Shown one piece after another: positions 37,498-49,700 of a stretch of DNA of 64,000 bases; the stretch's first letter is position 1, and each line of letters starts with the position of its first letter. The notes beneath the pieces were generated by a model. The model was not told the DNA's origin and searched no databases. It saw only the letters and a program-made list of their open reading frames with translations. Origin of the DNA: Cylicocyclus nassatus (lineage: Eukaryota > Nematoda > Chromadorea > Rhabditida > Strongylidae); contig CATQJL010000305.1 in assembly GCA_958299035.1 (NCBI GenBank), forward strand, positions 71,206,792-71,270,791, written 5' to 3'. Made by a program: the position numbers and the translations under genes.

Positions 37498-38466
37498 ATG
37501 TCTGACGCTGCTCCAGTTGCTGCTTCTCCCGTTGCTTCTCCCAAATCTTCACCCAAGAAGACTAAGGTACATTTTTTCTTGGTAAATATATTCTTTACTA
37601 TCTAGTTGTATTAATTTCTATTATATCTGTGCTTTTTTCAAGGCCACAAAGCCGAAGGGTGAGAAGAAAGCGAAGGCCACGTCAAGCCATCCCGTATACA
37701 GCGCCATGATCAAGGCTGCCATTAAAGAACTAAAGGAACGCAAAGGTGCCTCAAAACAAGCTATTCAGAAATATATCATCCAGAAGTACAAAGTTGGAGA
37801 CAATGACAAGCAGGTAATTGAAATTTTTCTTTGTATTTTGGCTGCAAAATTTCAATTTTTCCTTAACAGATCGGTTCCCGTATTCGGATGGCTCTCAAAA
37901 AAGGAGTTACTGGCGGTACATTGATGCAAGCTTCTGGAACTGGAGGATCTGGACGATTCCGTTTGGCCGACAAAGCTGAGCCAAAACCCAAGAAAGTCGC
38001 TGCTAAAAAATCTTCATCTACTGGAGCTGCCAAGCCCAAGAAGACCTCTTCCACAAAGCCAAAGAAAGCCACTGGTACCAAGACGAAAGCAGCTGGATCT
38101 TCCACGCCAAAGAAGGTAAGAAAGTTTTTCACTTTTTGGCTTTGTTTATACAGTAGCAGACGCGCTTGGCAATGTGCCAATGTGTGTCATGCCGCGAACG
38201 CAAATATTTGAACATTGTCGGGGAAAATGCATTTTTTCTAAACTTATTATAGGCTTCCTGTATTATTAAATTTTATGATTCTTTTCCAGACCAAGTCTGC
38301 ATCCAAGCCCAAGTCTCCCAAGAAGAAATCCACAGCATCCAAGCCCAAAAAGACGAAATCCCCCAAGAAGGCCTCATCACCCAAGAAGAAGACCACCACC
38401 GCCAAGAAATCCACGAAGCCCAAAACCCCCAAAAAGCCATCGGCTAAGAAAGCCACCAAGGCCTAA
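37498..38466 (+). CDS. Linker histone H1 (four exons)
   Basis: Binds linker DNA at the nucleosome entry/exit site and compacts chromatin in the nucleus. Exons are 37498-37566, 37643-37813, 37870-38115 and 38290-38466; all introns are GT-AG and phase 0. The product is 220 residues, close to usual H1 size. A short N-terminal tail precedes a winged-helix H15 globular domain at about 39-115 (HPVYSAMIKAAIKELKERKGASKQAI...GRFRLADK), very like C. elegans HIS-24. The tail at 116-220 is Lys/Ala/Pro/Ser-rich. Four SPKK motifs (one N-terminal, three C-terminal) are likely minor-groove and CDK sites. TTCATTCAG lies two bases before the ATG and may be a trans- or cis-splice acceptor. Introns and a poly(A) signal suggest a replacement-type H1. 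Intron 3 carries part of a dispersed repeat (about 38150-38220). Confidence 0.96.
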
Positions 38467-38675
38467 GCACCACACTAAATACCTCATCTACGATCTCATC
38501 GTGTATATATTAACCCGTTGAATGTGTGTATTTCTGTGTGCTTACGTACCTACCTCTTCTCTCGATCGATCACAATTTGCCTTTGGTTTACGATGGAATC
38601 GAACCCGTAGCAATGTTGTTTTTTCTTTAGTACCAGTTCCAATTCTTATACGAGTCCTAAGGACATAATTGATGT

Positions 38676-38681
38676 AATAAA
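38676..38681 (+). terminator. Poly(A) signal of histone H1
   Basis: AATAAA 210 bases after the H1 stop codon, in AT-rich 3' UTR sequence. No histone stem-loop was noticed between the stop and this signal. Confidence 0.6.
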
Positions 38682-38699
38682 GAATTGAAAAGAAATAGT

Positions 38700-39235
38700 T
38701 TTATAGACATTGAAATCACGAAAGGACAAAAATAGCACTGAATCAGAAAAAATACAAAAATCTGGGAAAAATAGAGAAAAGTGGCAGTAAAATCAGTTTG
38801 CAGTTTTATACCTTTTTGAAGAGCTTATACTAATTCTATGCTCCGTATCAAGGGTCGGGAAAAACGATGGAGTTTTCGTCCCGTTTCCTTTCATCATTAC
38901 AAGTTTATTTTTTGTTTATTTTCTTCAAAGAATATCCCAAAAATACTTGGAGGACAAAAAGGTTAGAGTCTCATGAGCGTTGAGCTTAGCCCTCCCCCCA
39001 TCCAGTAATCCAAAATGTTTTCAATTATATCCCCCAACAGCCTCGAAAGCCTACCAAAGCCCTTGTTCATACGGTAACAGCTGCGCTTGGCATCGAGCCA
39101 ATCTGCCGCGTCATGGCGCGAACGCAAAATATTCAAATATCGCGCTGCCGGGAGAAAGCGCTACGACAACTGTGCTAAGGTCATCGCATGAGGTCAGCGA
39201 CATGCTGTGAAGATTTGACAATTATGTAGCGTAAC
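38700..39235. other. Intergenic with a dispersed-repeat copy
   Basis: No gene recognised. Sequence at about 39065-39165 (GCTTGGCAT.GAGCCAAT...GCGAACGCAAA) matches part of H1 intron 3 (about 38150-38212) at roughly three positions in four, so both are copies of a short dispersed repeat. Confidence 0.5.
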
Positions 39236-39239
39236 ACAA

Positions 39240-40210
39240 CGTACCAGTATCGATTGCTAGGGATAGGGAAGGGATTGCGGTAAAACCGACTTTCACCAAA
39301 ATATTCCTGTTTCACAAATGTGGTGCAAGCACTGAGAAAAGAGACTGTCGTAGAACCAGTTGCTAACAAAAATTTAATTTCACATAACTTTTTGTTGTGA
39401 CCAAAGGGCAATATTACGGTATGTTTAGGAAAATCGTTTCCCAAATTTTTTGTGTGGGAAAAGGAAGGATTCCGGTCAAGGGTACCCAAAAAATTGCCTT
39501 TTTATGTGGCATTTTTTGTGGTATCTGGAAGAAAATACGGTAAAATTGGATTCTGTAACTACCGTTTCCAATGAATTTCTGGTGCGATCACTGAAAAGAG
39601 CAAAAATTAAGGTCAACAGAATCTACCAATAAATGTGTTACACATGAATTTTGCCGAAATTTTTGGGAAGAGAATTTATGGTAGAACAGAACTTCTGATG
39701 AAAAAAATTGCTGTTTCATGTAAATCCTTCGGTAAAACGCTGAAAAGCAAAAGGTAATAGAAATCATAAAAACTCAAACATTGCTATTTCTTACATATTT
39801 TTCAATGTGAAAATGAAATAATTGCTCTAAAATTGGAGTGCTACCGAAAATTTGCGGTTTCATGCGGACTATTTGGTGGTATGATGGCGACACACAGCAT
39901 TCAGAAAAAATTTCTGTTTCAAGTGAGCCGTTTGATGGATTACGGTAGCATCGAACAACTGCAAACATGGGTTAAAATCGCAGATTACGGTAGGATTGGA
40001 CTACAATTAGAACTTCCTGTTTCACACGAGCTATTTGGTAGATTACGGGTTTATGGATTATTTGACAGATTACGGTAGTATCAAACTGTTGCCAGAAAAA
40101 TTGCTGTTTAATATGGATTATTTGGTAGAATACGGTAGCATCGACTACAGTCAGAAAAATTGTTGTTGATATGTGAATATTTCGTGGATTACGGTAGTCG
40201 AAGTGTCATG
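39240..40210. repeat. Degenerate tandem repeat with TTACGGTAG motif
   Basis: Many diverged units containing GATTACGGTAG, 'GAAAAATTGCTGTTTCA' and 'ATTTGGTAGA'-like phrases at irregular 50-100 base intervals. Clearest at 39940-40200. A decayed minisatellite; no coding content. Confidence 0.6.
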
Positions 40211-40214
40211 GGGA

Positions 40215-41635
40215 CATCTGCTATTTCATATGAACTTCTTAGCTGAAGTTTCACTGATACAGATCATTAGTAGTAATTACTCAAATTATTCATGCCAGTC
40301 GTATTCTCATCGCCCATCATTCACACTCATCCTCTGGGTCAAATCTTTCTCCTCTGGTGTCACTTTTAGCACCACTAATAACAACGAAGTTTCCCGCGCT
40401 AAATGTGACCCGACGCTGTCGGCAGAGCATTAATTCTTACGCCATTCAAGCTCGCTGAATACATAAGCCGACCCTTATGTCACCTGTTGGGTCACGGTGT
40501 AGTGAGCACCTGCTGAGAGATGCGCGTTGCGTCAGAGCAAAGGGAGCAGAAGCAAACAAACTAATTCTCGCTTGGGACCAAGAGGAAAGTTTGGACGAGA
40601 ATTTTGAATGAGAAGGAACATAATTGACCTTGTATGAATTTCAGAGAAAAATTTTGAAAAAATTTGATATTTTTTACTTGTAATGGCTTGTCTTCATAAA
40701 ATTCGTCTAGAGTTGGTCAACAATATTTCTTACGCCTTGTCTCCACCGAGTAAATTTTACAGAGTTATTTAGAAATTTTTTGCAATGCTAATCCTTTGAA
40801 GCTGCAGAATTTCAGCTGGTATGTTTCAGTTTAGAAAAAGAAAAATCGTCAAGAATAAATAGAAATTTCTAACTAGACATTATGATTTTATTTGTGATGA
40901 ATGACTTATAGATTTTGTCAAAGATTCGAAAACTCTCACAAAACTTAATCTCAAATTTTTTATGGCTCAGAGCCGCCTGTATTTTTGTTTGGCCATTCAG
41001 CAGACTCAATTAATTTTATCTCCAAGGATGAGTTGTAAAAAATAACGTTTTATTCATACTGTATTCGTATTCTATAAAATCCTGGTTGTTTGAAAATGTC
41101 AGTTTATTCAAAAAAAGACCCCGGGATGTTCTGCTACTTAGTTCCTGAAATGAAGAGTATACTAAACTTATTAATCGTTTCTTCAGCTTATATGACTACG
41201 TCAAATTTTGATATGACTGAAGCTGGCATTGCGAGGACGAATTTCGAAACTCGCGAAGCTAAAAATATAATTTACAGTTGAATATACTGTAAAATGCATC
41301 AAATGGCTCATAACAGAGCGATTCCACACAAATTTGCAAGATTTTTGGGGAACTGTCCATCTCGGATTGCTGGGTTATAAATCTGGCAAAAAAAGGAATA
41401 TAGCTTTTGAGGAGAAAATGAAAATATCGAACAAGTAAAATTTATGTAAACCCTTAATGCCCTTGGCAAAAAATTGTCCGAATGCCTATTACAGCTCAAA
41501 AAATTCAAAACGAATTATATTTCTACTAGAGCGATTATTTCTAGTACATTTCTACTACAGCGATCACTTATATTCACAGTATTTTTATCAGATTCGCCTA
41601 GAAAGTACAAGCGTATCACTTCGCTGAAATAACCG
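40215..41635. other. Intergenic, no gene recognised
   Basis: AT-rich; the short ORFs at 40173-40433 and 41090-41281 (+) are unremarkable. Confidence 0.45.
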
Positions 41636-41639
41636 TCGT

Positions 41640-42035
41640 ATATACGAATGCTCTCCGTTGAGATTGATCACTGGCGCATACCTGAGAGGTGTACGGCGCA
41701 GGGCCGGGGCCCCCGTGACAGACCACATGAAAGGTATCTCTGGCTCCTTTGCATTTAACCGAAAAAATCTTTCGCCTTTTACTAAAGATTTCCGTGCAAA
41801 GGTGCATTTTATGAGTATTGAATAATTTTTGGAATCCCCTCGGAAGAGCGGGGTGCAAGAGTGGATTAAAACTGGGACAAGCAAGTGAACGCTTTCAAAT
41901 TACAGTCTTAAATACAAGTGAATTAGTAAGTAGAATTATTGAGAAGTCCAGTTGTTGTCCAAAAATCCTCGTAAAATCTTATTATAAAATTTCTTCATTA
42001 GTTTGACTAAACTCAGAAAGTTGAAAGCGTCAGTT
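41640..42035. repeat. Segment duplicated in inverse orientation at 52180-52590
   Basis: Includes one copy of the 180-bp repeat (41682-41860, minus orientation) plus about 175 bp of flank. The same arrangement is found inverted at about 52180-52590, separated by 10 kb. Confidence 0.8.
41682..41860 (-). repeat. 180-bp repeat, copy 1
   Basis: Member of a seven-copy family running from CTTGCACCCCGCTCTT to CACCTCTCAGG. The 29-base variable window reads differently here from every other copy. One frame is open across the whole copy and ends at a CAG|GTATG splice-donor-like site. Confidence 0.85.
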
Positions 42036-42574
42036 CGGTGTGTTGACCCTCCTAGTAGTAGTGAATCTCCGAATTTTTAGAGCAAGTCTAATCTTTCATC
42101 CTTTAAATAGATCCTAAGAAGACTTCTGGATAATCAGGGTCGGTAGTAAACCTATCGAAACTCAGAGTTATAACTCAGAGTTAACTCTGAGTTATCTCTG
42201 AGCTAACGCGCAACTTTTTGACCCCTTTAACAGGTGTTTGAACAGATCAAATCCGGAAAGCGATGATATGGCAGGATTCTCCTTAACACGTAGTTTATTC
42301 TCAGTAGCGCAACATTGTCCAAATCGTCCTGCACAAGAAACAGCGCCACCAAACGCGCAACTAGTGTCTGCGATAACTCTGAGTTTGGTGCGAGTTCCAG
42401 TCTATCGTGGAACTCAGAGATAACTCTGAGTTTGGTCAGAGAAAGAGAAATAGCGCGCAAAAGAAGAGGGGCAGCTAAAAAGTCCTCCGGGGTACATTTT
42501 GCTCGTAGTTTAAGCAGGCATGATGGGGGTATCGTGGTGCGCAGTGATTTACAAAATTTTGAAATTTTGTAAAA

Positions 42575-43050
42575 ACTTGGCCCAGGGGGTTATTCGGTGC
42601 GCTGGTCAGGCATATGGTACCCATTTTTCACTATGGGGTCATGTAGAGGTGTTACGGTAGGTTTACGGTAGATGGGAGAAAATCACGAAACTGATCGAAA
42701 CTTGGTACACTGGGGTTATTCGGGGCGCCGATAACGAATATGACATGTAGATTATACTGCAGTGTCATCTGACGGGGTTACGGTAGCTTTACGGTAGATA
42801 GGAGAAAATCACGAAACGATCGAAACTTGGTACACTGGGGTTATTCGGGGCGCCGATAACGAATATGACATGTAGATTATACTGCAGTGTCATCTGACGG
42901 GGTTACGGTAGGTTTACGGTAGATGAATTAAAGCGGCGGAATTAGCCGAAATTTGGTACACTGGAGTTATCGGGATGCAGATTACAATCTATCTGCTACA
43001 TACACTGGTGACATATGGAACGGTTACGGTAGGTATACGGTAAGTAAGGC
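42575..43050. repeat. Minisatellite, four units of about 125 bp
   Basis: Units begin AACTTGGTACACTGGGGTTATTCGG and contain GGGTTACGGTAG..TTTACGGTAGAT. The middle two are nearly identical and the outer two diverged. Related, more decayed units lie at 44040-44420. Confidence 0.85.
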
Positions 43051-43315
43051 GAAATCATGGAAGGGCAAACTTTGCCCGGAGGATTTATTCTGTGCGCAAA
43101 TCCTAATAGTCAATTGTTATCATTGCGAATGCCATCCGCTTTCTCTATTGTTTGAAGCTTTCAGCTGCGCAAAAGGCCAATCCTCGTGATGAACCATCAC
43201 TGCCCGATAGAAATGGAAATGATTGAGGCTTTGGTATAACTTGTTTTGACCTGCTAAGTGTTAATGGAATGAGTGAGTACATTATGGCAAAGCAATTTTA
43301 GGGTTCATGGGTGTG

Positions 43316-43390
43316 TCATGGTCTAGCGGTTTAGTGATAGGATGTTTACGCTAGACCATACAGGTTCGAGTCCCTACTTTGAAGTCGCTT
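43316..43390 (+). repeat. tRNA-like pol III promoter sequence
   Basis: Box A TGGTCTAGCGG (43319-43329) and box B GGTTCGAGTCC (43363-43373) are both perfect to consensus. The arms do not pair as a cloverleaf, so this is a tRNA-derived (SINE-like) head, not a working tRNA. It is located inside the composite TIR element. Confidence 0.55.
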
Positions 43391-43606
43391 TTGCAGCAAA
43401 GTGCTTAACAGCTCCTCAAAGCAAAACTCCGAGCTTGAGAGTTGGAATTCGGATTTACGAAAGCGGAACTCAGAGTTTCAATAAGCGTAACTCAGAGTTT
43501 CAAAAACGGAACTCAGAGTTATCTCTGAGTTAACGCGGAGCTTCAAACTCGGAGTTTCGGCCAGATTACTACCGACCCAGGATTCTTATCGAGTAAACTA
43601 GGACAT

Positions 43607-43851
43607 CATGACTTATAATAAGCGGCTTAATCTGAAGTTGTGTGGAGTTTGTCCGTTACGAAATTACAGTGAGGAATGATTTACGATACTAAACATCATG
43701 TGAGGTTAAGATAACGAGTATGGTTCATTTTTAACTACGGCTCACTTTGCAATAAACCGAACAATGATTTGAGAACAAGCTCTCAGAAAGTGAGTTTACC
43801 ACGGTTCACGATGCCAGTGCGAACCTCTGCGAAGCAGAGGTGAAGCACTGG
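43607..43851 (+). repeat. TG/hairpin repeat, shortened unit 4
   Basis: Begins GACTTATAATAAGCGGC and ends with the 38-base hairpin (43814-43851) shared with the units at 31-34 kb. Most of the body and the TG run are missing or diverged. Confidence 0.55.
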
Positions 43852-44039
43852 TGAGTATATAATTGAAATAATGCCGAATGAATAGGCTATCTAGAGAAGC
43901 ATTCCTGCTAAGACATTTTATGGGAAACCGTAGGTGTTTCGGGAACATCATTGAGCTGTTTCTCGTCTTTGAAAATAGAGATCCAGGTAATAATTCCATT
44001 GAAAAATTAATGAAAACACAAGCTTGCATGGGCGTTATT

Positions 44040-44420
44040 CCACATTAGTTAATCGAAAAAATGAAAATCGCGAATTTCCTGAAACTTCGTCTAAAGGGGT
44101 TATTTTGCACACTGATTACGAATATCACACCTATTTCGCACGTTAATGCCATCTGGAGGAGTTACGGTGGGATTACGGTAGGGGTCAAAATCACGAACTT
44201 GCCCCTAACTTCGCCTAAGGGGGTTATTTGACAAGCTGAACATAATTATCATATTCGTTTCGTACGGTAGCGCCATTTTTCGGGTGGTTCCGATGGATAT
44301 ATTGTAAATGGCTAAAATCTCGAAAATACTCAAAACTTTGCTTGAAGGGGCACTAAGCAGACTGATTGCAAATATCATGCTCGTTGGCTTCAACAAAGTT
44401 TTATTGTAGAGTTACCATGA
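44040..44420. repeat. Decayed relatives of the 125-bp minisatellite
   Basis: About three diverged units with 'AAACTTCGTCTAAAGGGGTTATT' and 'GTTACGGT.GGATTACGGTAG'-type phrases. Confidence 0.5.
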
Positions 44421-44802
44421 ACTACAGTGCGTGAAAGAGCAACTTTTTCGCTTTTCATTCACATTTAGATTCCAAAAATTTAGGAAAAGGCTTAATCTTG
44501 CAGACGAATGCGATGTACGTGATCAGCAGGTAACACTCTCCCACAAAGGTTCGGGCAGATCTATCACTTTATCCACCTGTGAAATAATTGTGATATTCCT
44601 AATCAGCATGAAAAATAACCTCCTTACACGAAGTTTCAGCTAGATCCGCGATATTCATTTCTTGGGTCATCTAACTAATGTGGAATAGAACCGCTGCATG
44701 AATGTTTACTAAACAAAGTCAGCTTTTTATTGCTTAGCTTGATTATTAGAATCTCATGAGTATGTTGTATTAGACAGTATACATTCGAATATATAAATTC
44801 GG

Positions 44803-45991
44803 TTGATTGTGCCCAGTAGTGGTACTTCTCACTCAGAATGTTTGGAGCACGACTTATTGTCCCATCTCATGCAGTTAGCATGAAGAATACTGAGAAATTT
44901 CCTGGATAATTCGGTCTTATCGAGAAAAGTGGACGATGTGACCGAAGCATTGGCTTATTGCAAAATGAATAAGCTTTTTGAAGAAGCATTTTTGGCATGA
45001 TGTTTTTGAGAAATTGTGGGAAAATACGGGCTATCAGGAACCACCATTGAACTCTTTCTAACCTTTTGAAACTTGGGATCCAAGTAATTCATTTGAAGAC
45101 TATATAAGTTACACTTGCCATGAACCGAGATGCTTGCGGTCTTGAAAATACACAAGCGTGCTGAATTGTATGTGAACAAAGGTTTTTTCAATGTTATAGC
45201 CGGCTGTTTTGTGGATAAAAATGGTACGGACCAAATTGCTGCAATACAAGTGTGATACTGCTCCTTTATCATATTTTACAATTATGAAATTATGAACTCC
45301 TTGACATTCGTACACAAAACAAGAAGTGGCATCATAAATAAACATGCCTTGGTAGTTTGATGCTATTCAGCCATCCCTTGACCGAAACTCTATTTCCTCT
45401 GGAATTGCATAAGAATATCATGCTAATCGTGAAGCAAGGCTTCGTTATAATCGAAGAGGAATCTCTGCTACCCATCTATAAGACCAAACCTCTCACTTGA
45501 GATTTTGAACATCTATGAAGGATTTTTCCAAGTTAACCACTTGGTGTCACAAATGTCATGAAAGTGCTTCAACGACATAGTTTCCTTAATATGTTTTACT
45601 GTGAAGAATTTTCAGTGTTTACTTAAAATTCTTCGACAAAGAACTCAGGATGAAACCGACCTTTCTCGACCTCAAGCCAAACTCCGTCGAGATTCCCCGA
45701 AAAACTCGTACCTGAGAGGTGTACGGCGCAGCGCAGGTGTCCCCGGTGACAGTCACATCCACGGTACCTCTGGTTCCTTTGCATTTAACCGAGAAAATCT
45801 TTCGCCTTTTACTAAAGATTTCCGTGCAGAGGTGCATTTTATGAGTATTGAATAATTTTTGGAATCCCCTCGAAAGAGCGGGATGTAAGGTTGGAACAAG
45901 CAGTGTAGAGTTACGTCTCTGAGTATTCACAGATACCAGTGCAAAATTCATGAACAAGTAATATTGAATGGACCAACATCGCCAAGGATAG
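44803..45991. repeat. Segmental duplication X
   Basis: Homologous in direct orientation to 47966-49698. It includes a copy of the 180-bp repeat at 45711-45890. It lacks the foldback insertion found in the other copy at about 47998-48466 and lacks the mariner-like end that interrupts that copy at 49699. No gene recognised. Confidence 0.75.
45711..45890 (-). repeat. 180-bp repeat, copy 2
   Basis: As copy 1, within duplication X. Variable window distinct, length again 29 bases. The conserved frame is open. Confidence 0.85.
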
Positions 45992-46755
45992 GAATTTTGT
46001 GAAATGTCATTTCAATGTTGTAAACGAATTATGCACAAATGTTTCTCTATAGCTATTGCCATTCACTTGAAAACGCCATCATTGTGTTGGTTTCCCACTT
46101 CTAAATTGGAATATAGATATTACATCACCGCTTGGACCCATATACTCTAGAAAAGATCATGCATTCTATTTGAAATAGTTTAGCATGTGTGATGAATGAC
46201 ACTCTTTACCACATGTGGTTTGATTCTATAGAAACCAAGAATCTATAGGGCATTTTACACAAATTCTCCAAAATGTTTGTGCCAGATCTGTGTTTCAAAC
46301 TCCATGTACCAGAAATGCTCGAAGCGATTAGAGACGAGTAGACTAAATGCGCTGATTAAAATCTTAGCTCAATGCAGAATGGTTTAGTTTTTGCAAAATA
46401 CCGCTCCTGAGACTTTAATTACACAGATATTCCTTGATGAAATTGGTTTGAAGCATCCAGATTCTCCTCATTTTATATACACTTAGAATAATCCTTAAAT
46501 GCTCGTCAGTCAGAAATACTTTGTATGGAAAATCCATATAAGTTATTATATCAAGAGCCTTTGAGTTTATGACATCAAGCTGATTAAAATGAGAGTTTTT
46601 ATTTACATACGGGGTACACGAGTATTCATTGGCATGTATTTTTCAAAACTACCGTTTAATTCAGCTGCTAATTATTTTTCACTTCCATTCAATTAAGTAT
46701 TTTGTTCCGATCACTTGCTTACTTACGCGGAATTCTACCTCACTTTTTTTCATGT
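45992..46755. other. Intergenic, no gene recognised
   Basis: AT-rich sequence between duplication X and element A, with no features noted. Confidence 0.45.
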
Positions 46756-47755
46756 CTTGCACCCCGCTCTTTCGAGGGGATTCCAAAAATTATTCAATAC
46801 TCATAAAATGCACCTTTGCACGGAAATCTTTAGTAAAAGGCGAAAGATTTTCTCGGTTAAATGCAAAGGAGCCAGAGATATCACTGATGTTGACTGCAGT
46901 GGGGTCCCCTGCGCTGCGCCGTACACCTCTCAGGTAAGCGCTGTCGATGAATCTCGCCGGAGAGCATTCGTTGGTAGGACGGCTAAGCGGAGGGAGGGAG
47001 ATAAAACTAGAAGTTTAAATTTTTGAAGGAATGTGTTCACTGAAGAGCTAATCGTTCTTTACTTGCGGAATATAAAATGTACACTGATCAAGAATATTGA
47101 AGCAACTCTCCGCTTAAAACGAAATTATAGCTCACACATGTGTTAGTGAATCTACTATATGCAATGTGTTCTCAATGAAATTTATTTTTGTCAATACAGG
47201 CTGTTAATCGTCATTTTCAAAACAAATTGCAAAAACAAAACGAATAAAACCTGATTTTATAGTTCTAAATGTGTGATACACCCTGTTAATCGATAGTAAG
47301 AAGATATTCGATTGTTCCTACAGATAATGATGATTTTCGAGTTCCCTTTCCTTGTCCATGGATCTTATTATGAATTCTGTGTAACACAAAATGCGAAATC
47401 CATATAATCCATGACAAGAAATTTGCAATTAAAACGTTTCTTAAGCACTTCAAAACGGATTTTTCAGACCTCCAGCGCAAGACTTCTCTTTCATTCTAAT
47501 ATATAATTTAGCATAAAAGTTCTTTAGTATATCCTCTCGAGCAATGCTCTTGGACAAGATACGCTGATATCGCTTACCTGAGAGGTATACGGCGCAGCAC
47601 AGGTGTCCCCGGTGACAGTCACCATCCGGGTATCTCTGGCTCCTTTGCATTTAACCGAGAAAATCTTTCGCCTTTTACTAAAGATTTCCGTGCAAAGGTG
47701 CATTTTATGAGTATTGAATAATTTTTGGAATCCCCTCGGAAGAGCGGGATGCAAG
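46756..47755. mobile_element. Element A: 1-kb unit bounded by inverted 180-bp repeats
   Basis: The 180-bp repeat is at 46756-46934 (+) and 47577-47755 (-). The interior (about 46935-47576) is homologous to that of element B at 52358-53403. This looks like a TIR or foldback element with long terminal repeats. The outer ends are (T)CTTGCAYCCCGC; no target duplication was found. In each terminal repeat the open frame reads inward. Confidence 0.65.
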
Positions 47756-47997
47756 ACTGGAACAAAAATGAAAGTAGGATACTACGTATCAGTTAACAAG
47801 GAGTGACCGATGCTACACACCACTGAAAAAATGAAAAACAAATGAAAAAACCGCTGAAGTACATGGGAAATTTGAAGGATACTTGTCAATGAATATTCGA
47901 GCCCTGTGAAACTGAATAAAGAGTACATTTCAGTAGTCCGGCTAATTTCATTTATAAGAAACAATTTGGCTGGTTGTGCCCAGCAGTGGTGTTTCTC

Positions 47998-48470
47998 ACT
48001 CATGAGGGAAGGATATTAGATCGAAGTGACCTTTTGAGACGTTATGCATACCATCTTGCAGAGCACGAAATGCTGATTCCAAATCTGCTTTCCTTATCTG
48101 CGGAGCATTTCTGGACAAGTTATGAGCCTTTATCAAAGCAAAAATGCGAATGCCCGATGAAATCAGTTTTGTGATAGTCTTGCTAGACCTAAATCGAAGC
48201 AGCCGTGATTGTCAGGGTACTTCCAGAAATAAGTAAATACGCTTTGTTTGGATACACGCTCACTTAACGCTGCCTCATTTGAGCTAGAAAAATCTCAACG
48301 ACTTTATCCTTGCTGCTCTTTCAATTTTTGCATCCACAAACCTTCATATCTTCTCGCACAGGAGCGCTCCGCAGATAAGGCATTGAGATTTGGAAGCAGC
48401 GTATCATGCTGCTAAAAGGTATGCATCTTGTTTTGAGAGGCCACTTTGACTAAACATCCTCCCCTTGTCA
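47998..48470. mobile_element. Foldback insertion, short form
   Basis: Inverted arms of the form GAGGGAAGGAT..TAG.TCGAAGTGACC / its inverse and AAATCTGCTTTCCTTATCTGCGG / its inverse match the arms of the element at 18560-19690, without the tRNA-like heads. The uninterrupted target is visible at about 44840 in duplication X. Confidence 0.6.
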
Positions 48471-49239
48471 GTATGTTTGGAGCAAGACCTATGTCCCATC
48501 CCTCATGTAAATTCTAAGAAATTCTCGATAGACAGAATGCTTATTGGGTAAACTGAGGACTTGAAGAAAATATTGGCCTACTGCATAATAATTGAACATT
48601 AGGAGTATTTTTAACATGTTGTATTCGAGAAATTTTTTTAGAGCTTGGGATCATGTAATTCATTTGAAAGTTGTCTGTAAGCCACATTTACCATGAGCAG
48701 AAGTGCTTACGGTAAGTAAAAAAACAAGCTTTTGAATTATTTGTAAACGGAGGCGGTTTTTTCATTTGTATAGCCCGCTGTTTTCCGGATAAAATGGTAC
48801 GGAACGAGTTACTGCAATATTGCTATAATTCTGCTCCTTCGTCATTTTCAAATATAAATCTCTTTACATTTGCACTCAAAATACGAAAGGGCATCTGCTC
48901 CGTAAGTAGATTCATAAAGTTCAGAGTTGTTCAGGCATTCCTTGACCGACACTCTATCTCCTCTGAAACTGCGTTTGAATATCATGTTAATCTTGAAACA
49001 AGGCTTCATTTTAACTGACAAAACCTCTAATCCCCATTTTTGAAAGAAAGTATCCCATTTGAGTCTTTAGAGATCTACGAAGATTTTCTCAAGCTGTCAA
49101 TTAAGCTTTAATGGAATGGTTTCTTCACTGGTCAAATTTTCCAACATGAAGAACTTTTCAGTGTTTACCTAGGGTTTTCAAGGGAGAACTCAGAGTGAAA
49201 CAACTAATCGACCTTTTTCGAGCAAAGCCCTTCATCGAG

Positions 49240-49420
49240 ATTCTCCCTCCCCCGAAATTTTTTTTACAAAGCTAATTTAAATTTTTAAAGATTTTTAAAA
49301 ATTATTTTAATGATTTACAAGTAAATCAAGTCCACTGCACATTTTTACAACACATTTAAGTAACTTTCAAAAATTTCGCGACCCATTCTCCCCACCCCCC
49401 CCCCCCTCGGTACGCCACTG
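49240..49420 (-). mobile_element. Truncated hAT-like MITE
   Basis: The minus strand starts CAGTGGCGTACCGAGG, then G-rich, then AATGGGTCGCGAAATTTTTGAAA, as in the intact MITE at 24580-24923. The far end is missing and no target duplication remains. It abuts the 180-bp repeat copy at 49421. Confidence 0.65.
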
Positions 49421-49598
49421 CTGAGAGGTGTACGGCGCAGCGCAAGGGACCCTCGTTACAGGCACGTTTTGGGTATTTCTGGTGCTTTTGCATTTAACCG
49501 AGAAAATTTTTCGCCTTTTACTAAAGATTTCCGTGCAAAGGTGCGTTTTATGAGTATTGAATGATTTTTGGAATCTCCTCGAAAGAGAGGGATGCAAG
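49421..49598 (-). repeat. 180-bp repeat, copy 5
   Basis: Member of the seven-copy family, cut at its inner edge by the truncated MITE, so the donor-like CAG|GT is lost. Most diverged copy; variable window still 29 bases. Confidence 0.8.
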
Positions 49599-49700
49599 AT
49601 TGGAAGAAAAAGTGTGGAGTTACGTCACCAGGTATCCACGGATGACCAGCAACTACATGAACAAATAATACAGAATTGAACAACATCGCTAAGGATAGTA

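Larger units (their letters stand above)
42135..43580. mobile_element. 1.45-kb composite TIR element (CAGGGTCGGTAGTAA)
   Basis: Inverted ends C(A/T)GGGTCGGTAGTAA are followed inside by clustered AACTCAGAGTT / CTCTGAGTTATCTCTGAG palindromes (42160-42205, 42405-42435, 43465-43560). It encloses a 125-bp minisatellite and a tRNA-like head. The 8-base flanks do not match, so the target duplication is lost or the boundaries are slightly off. No transposase. Confidence 0.65.
47966..49698. repeat. Segmental duplication X' with two insertions
   Basis: Direct copy of 44803-45991, expanded by a foldback insertion (about 47998-48466, related to 18560-19690) and by a partial hAT-like MITE at about 49240-49420. 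It is cut at 49699 by a mariner-like end. Confidence 0.7.
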
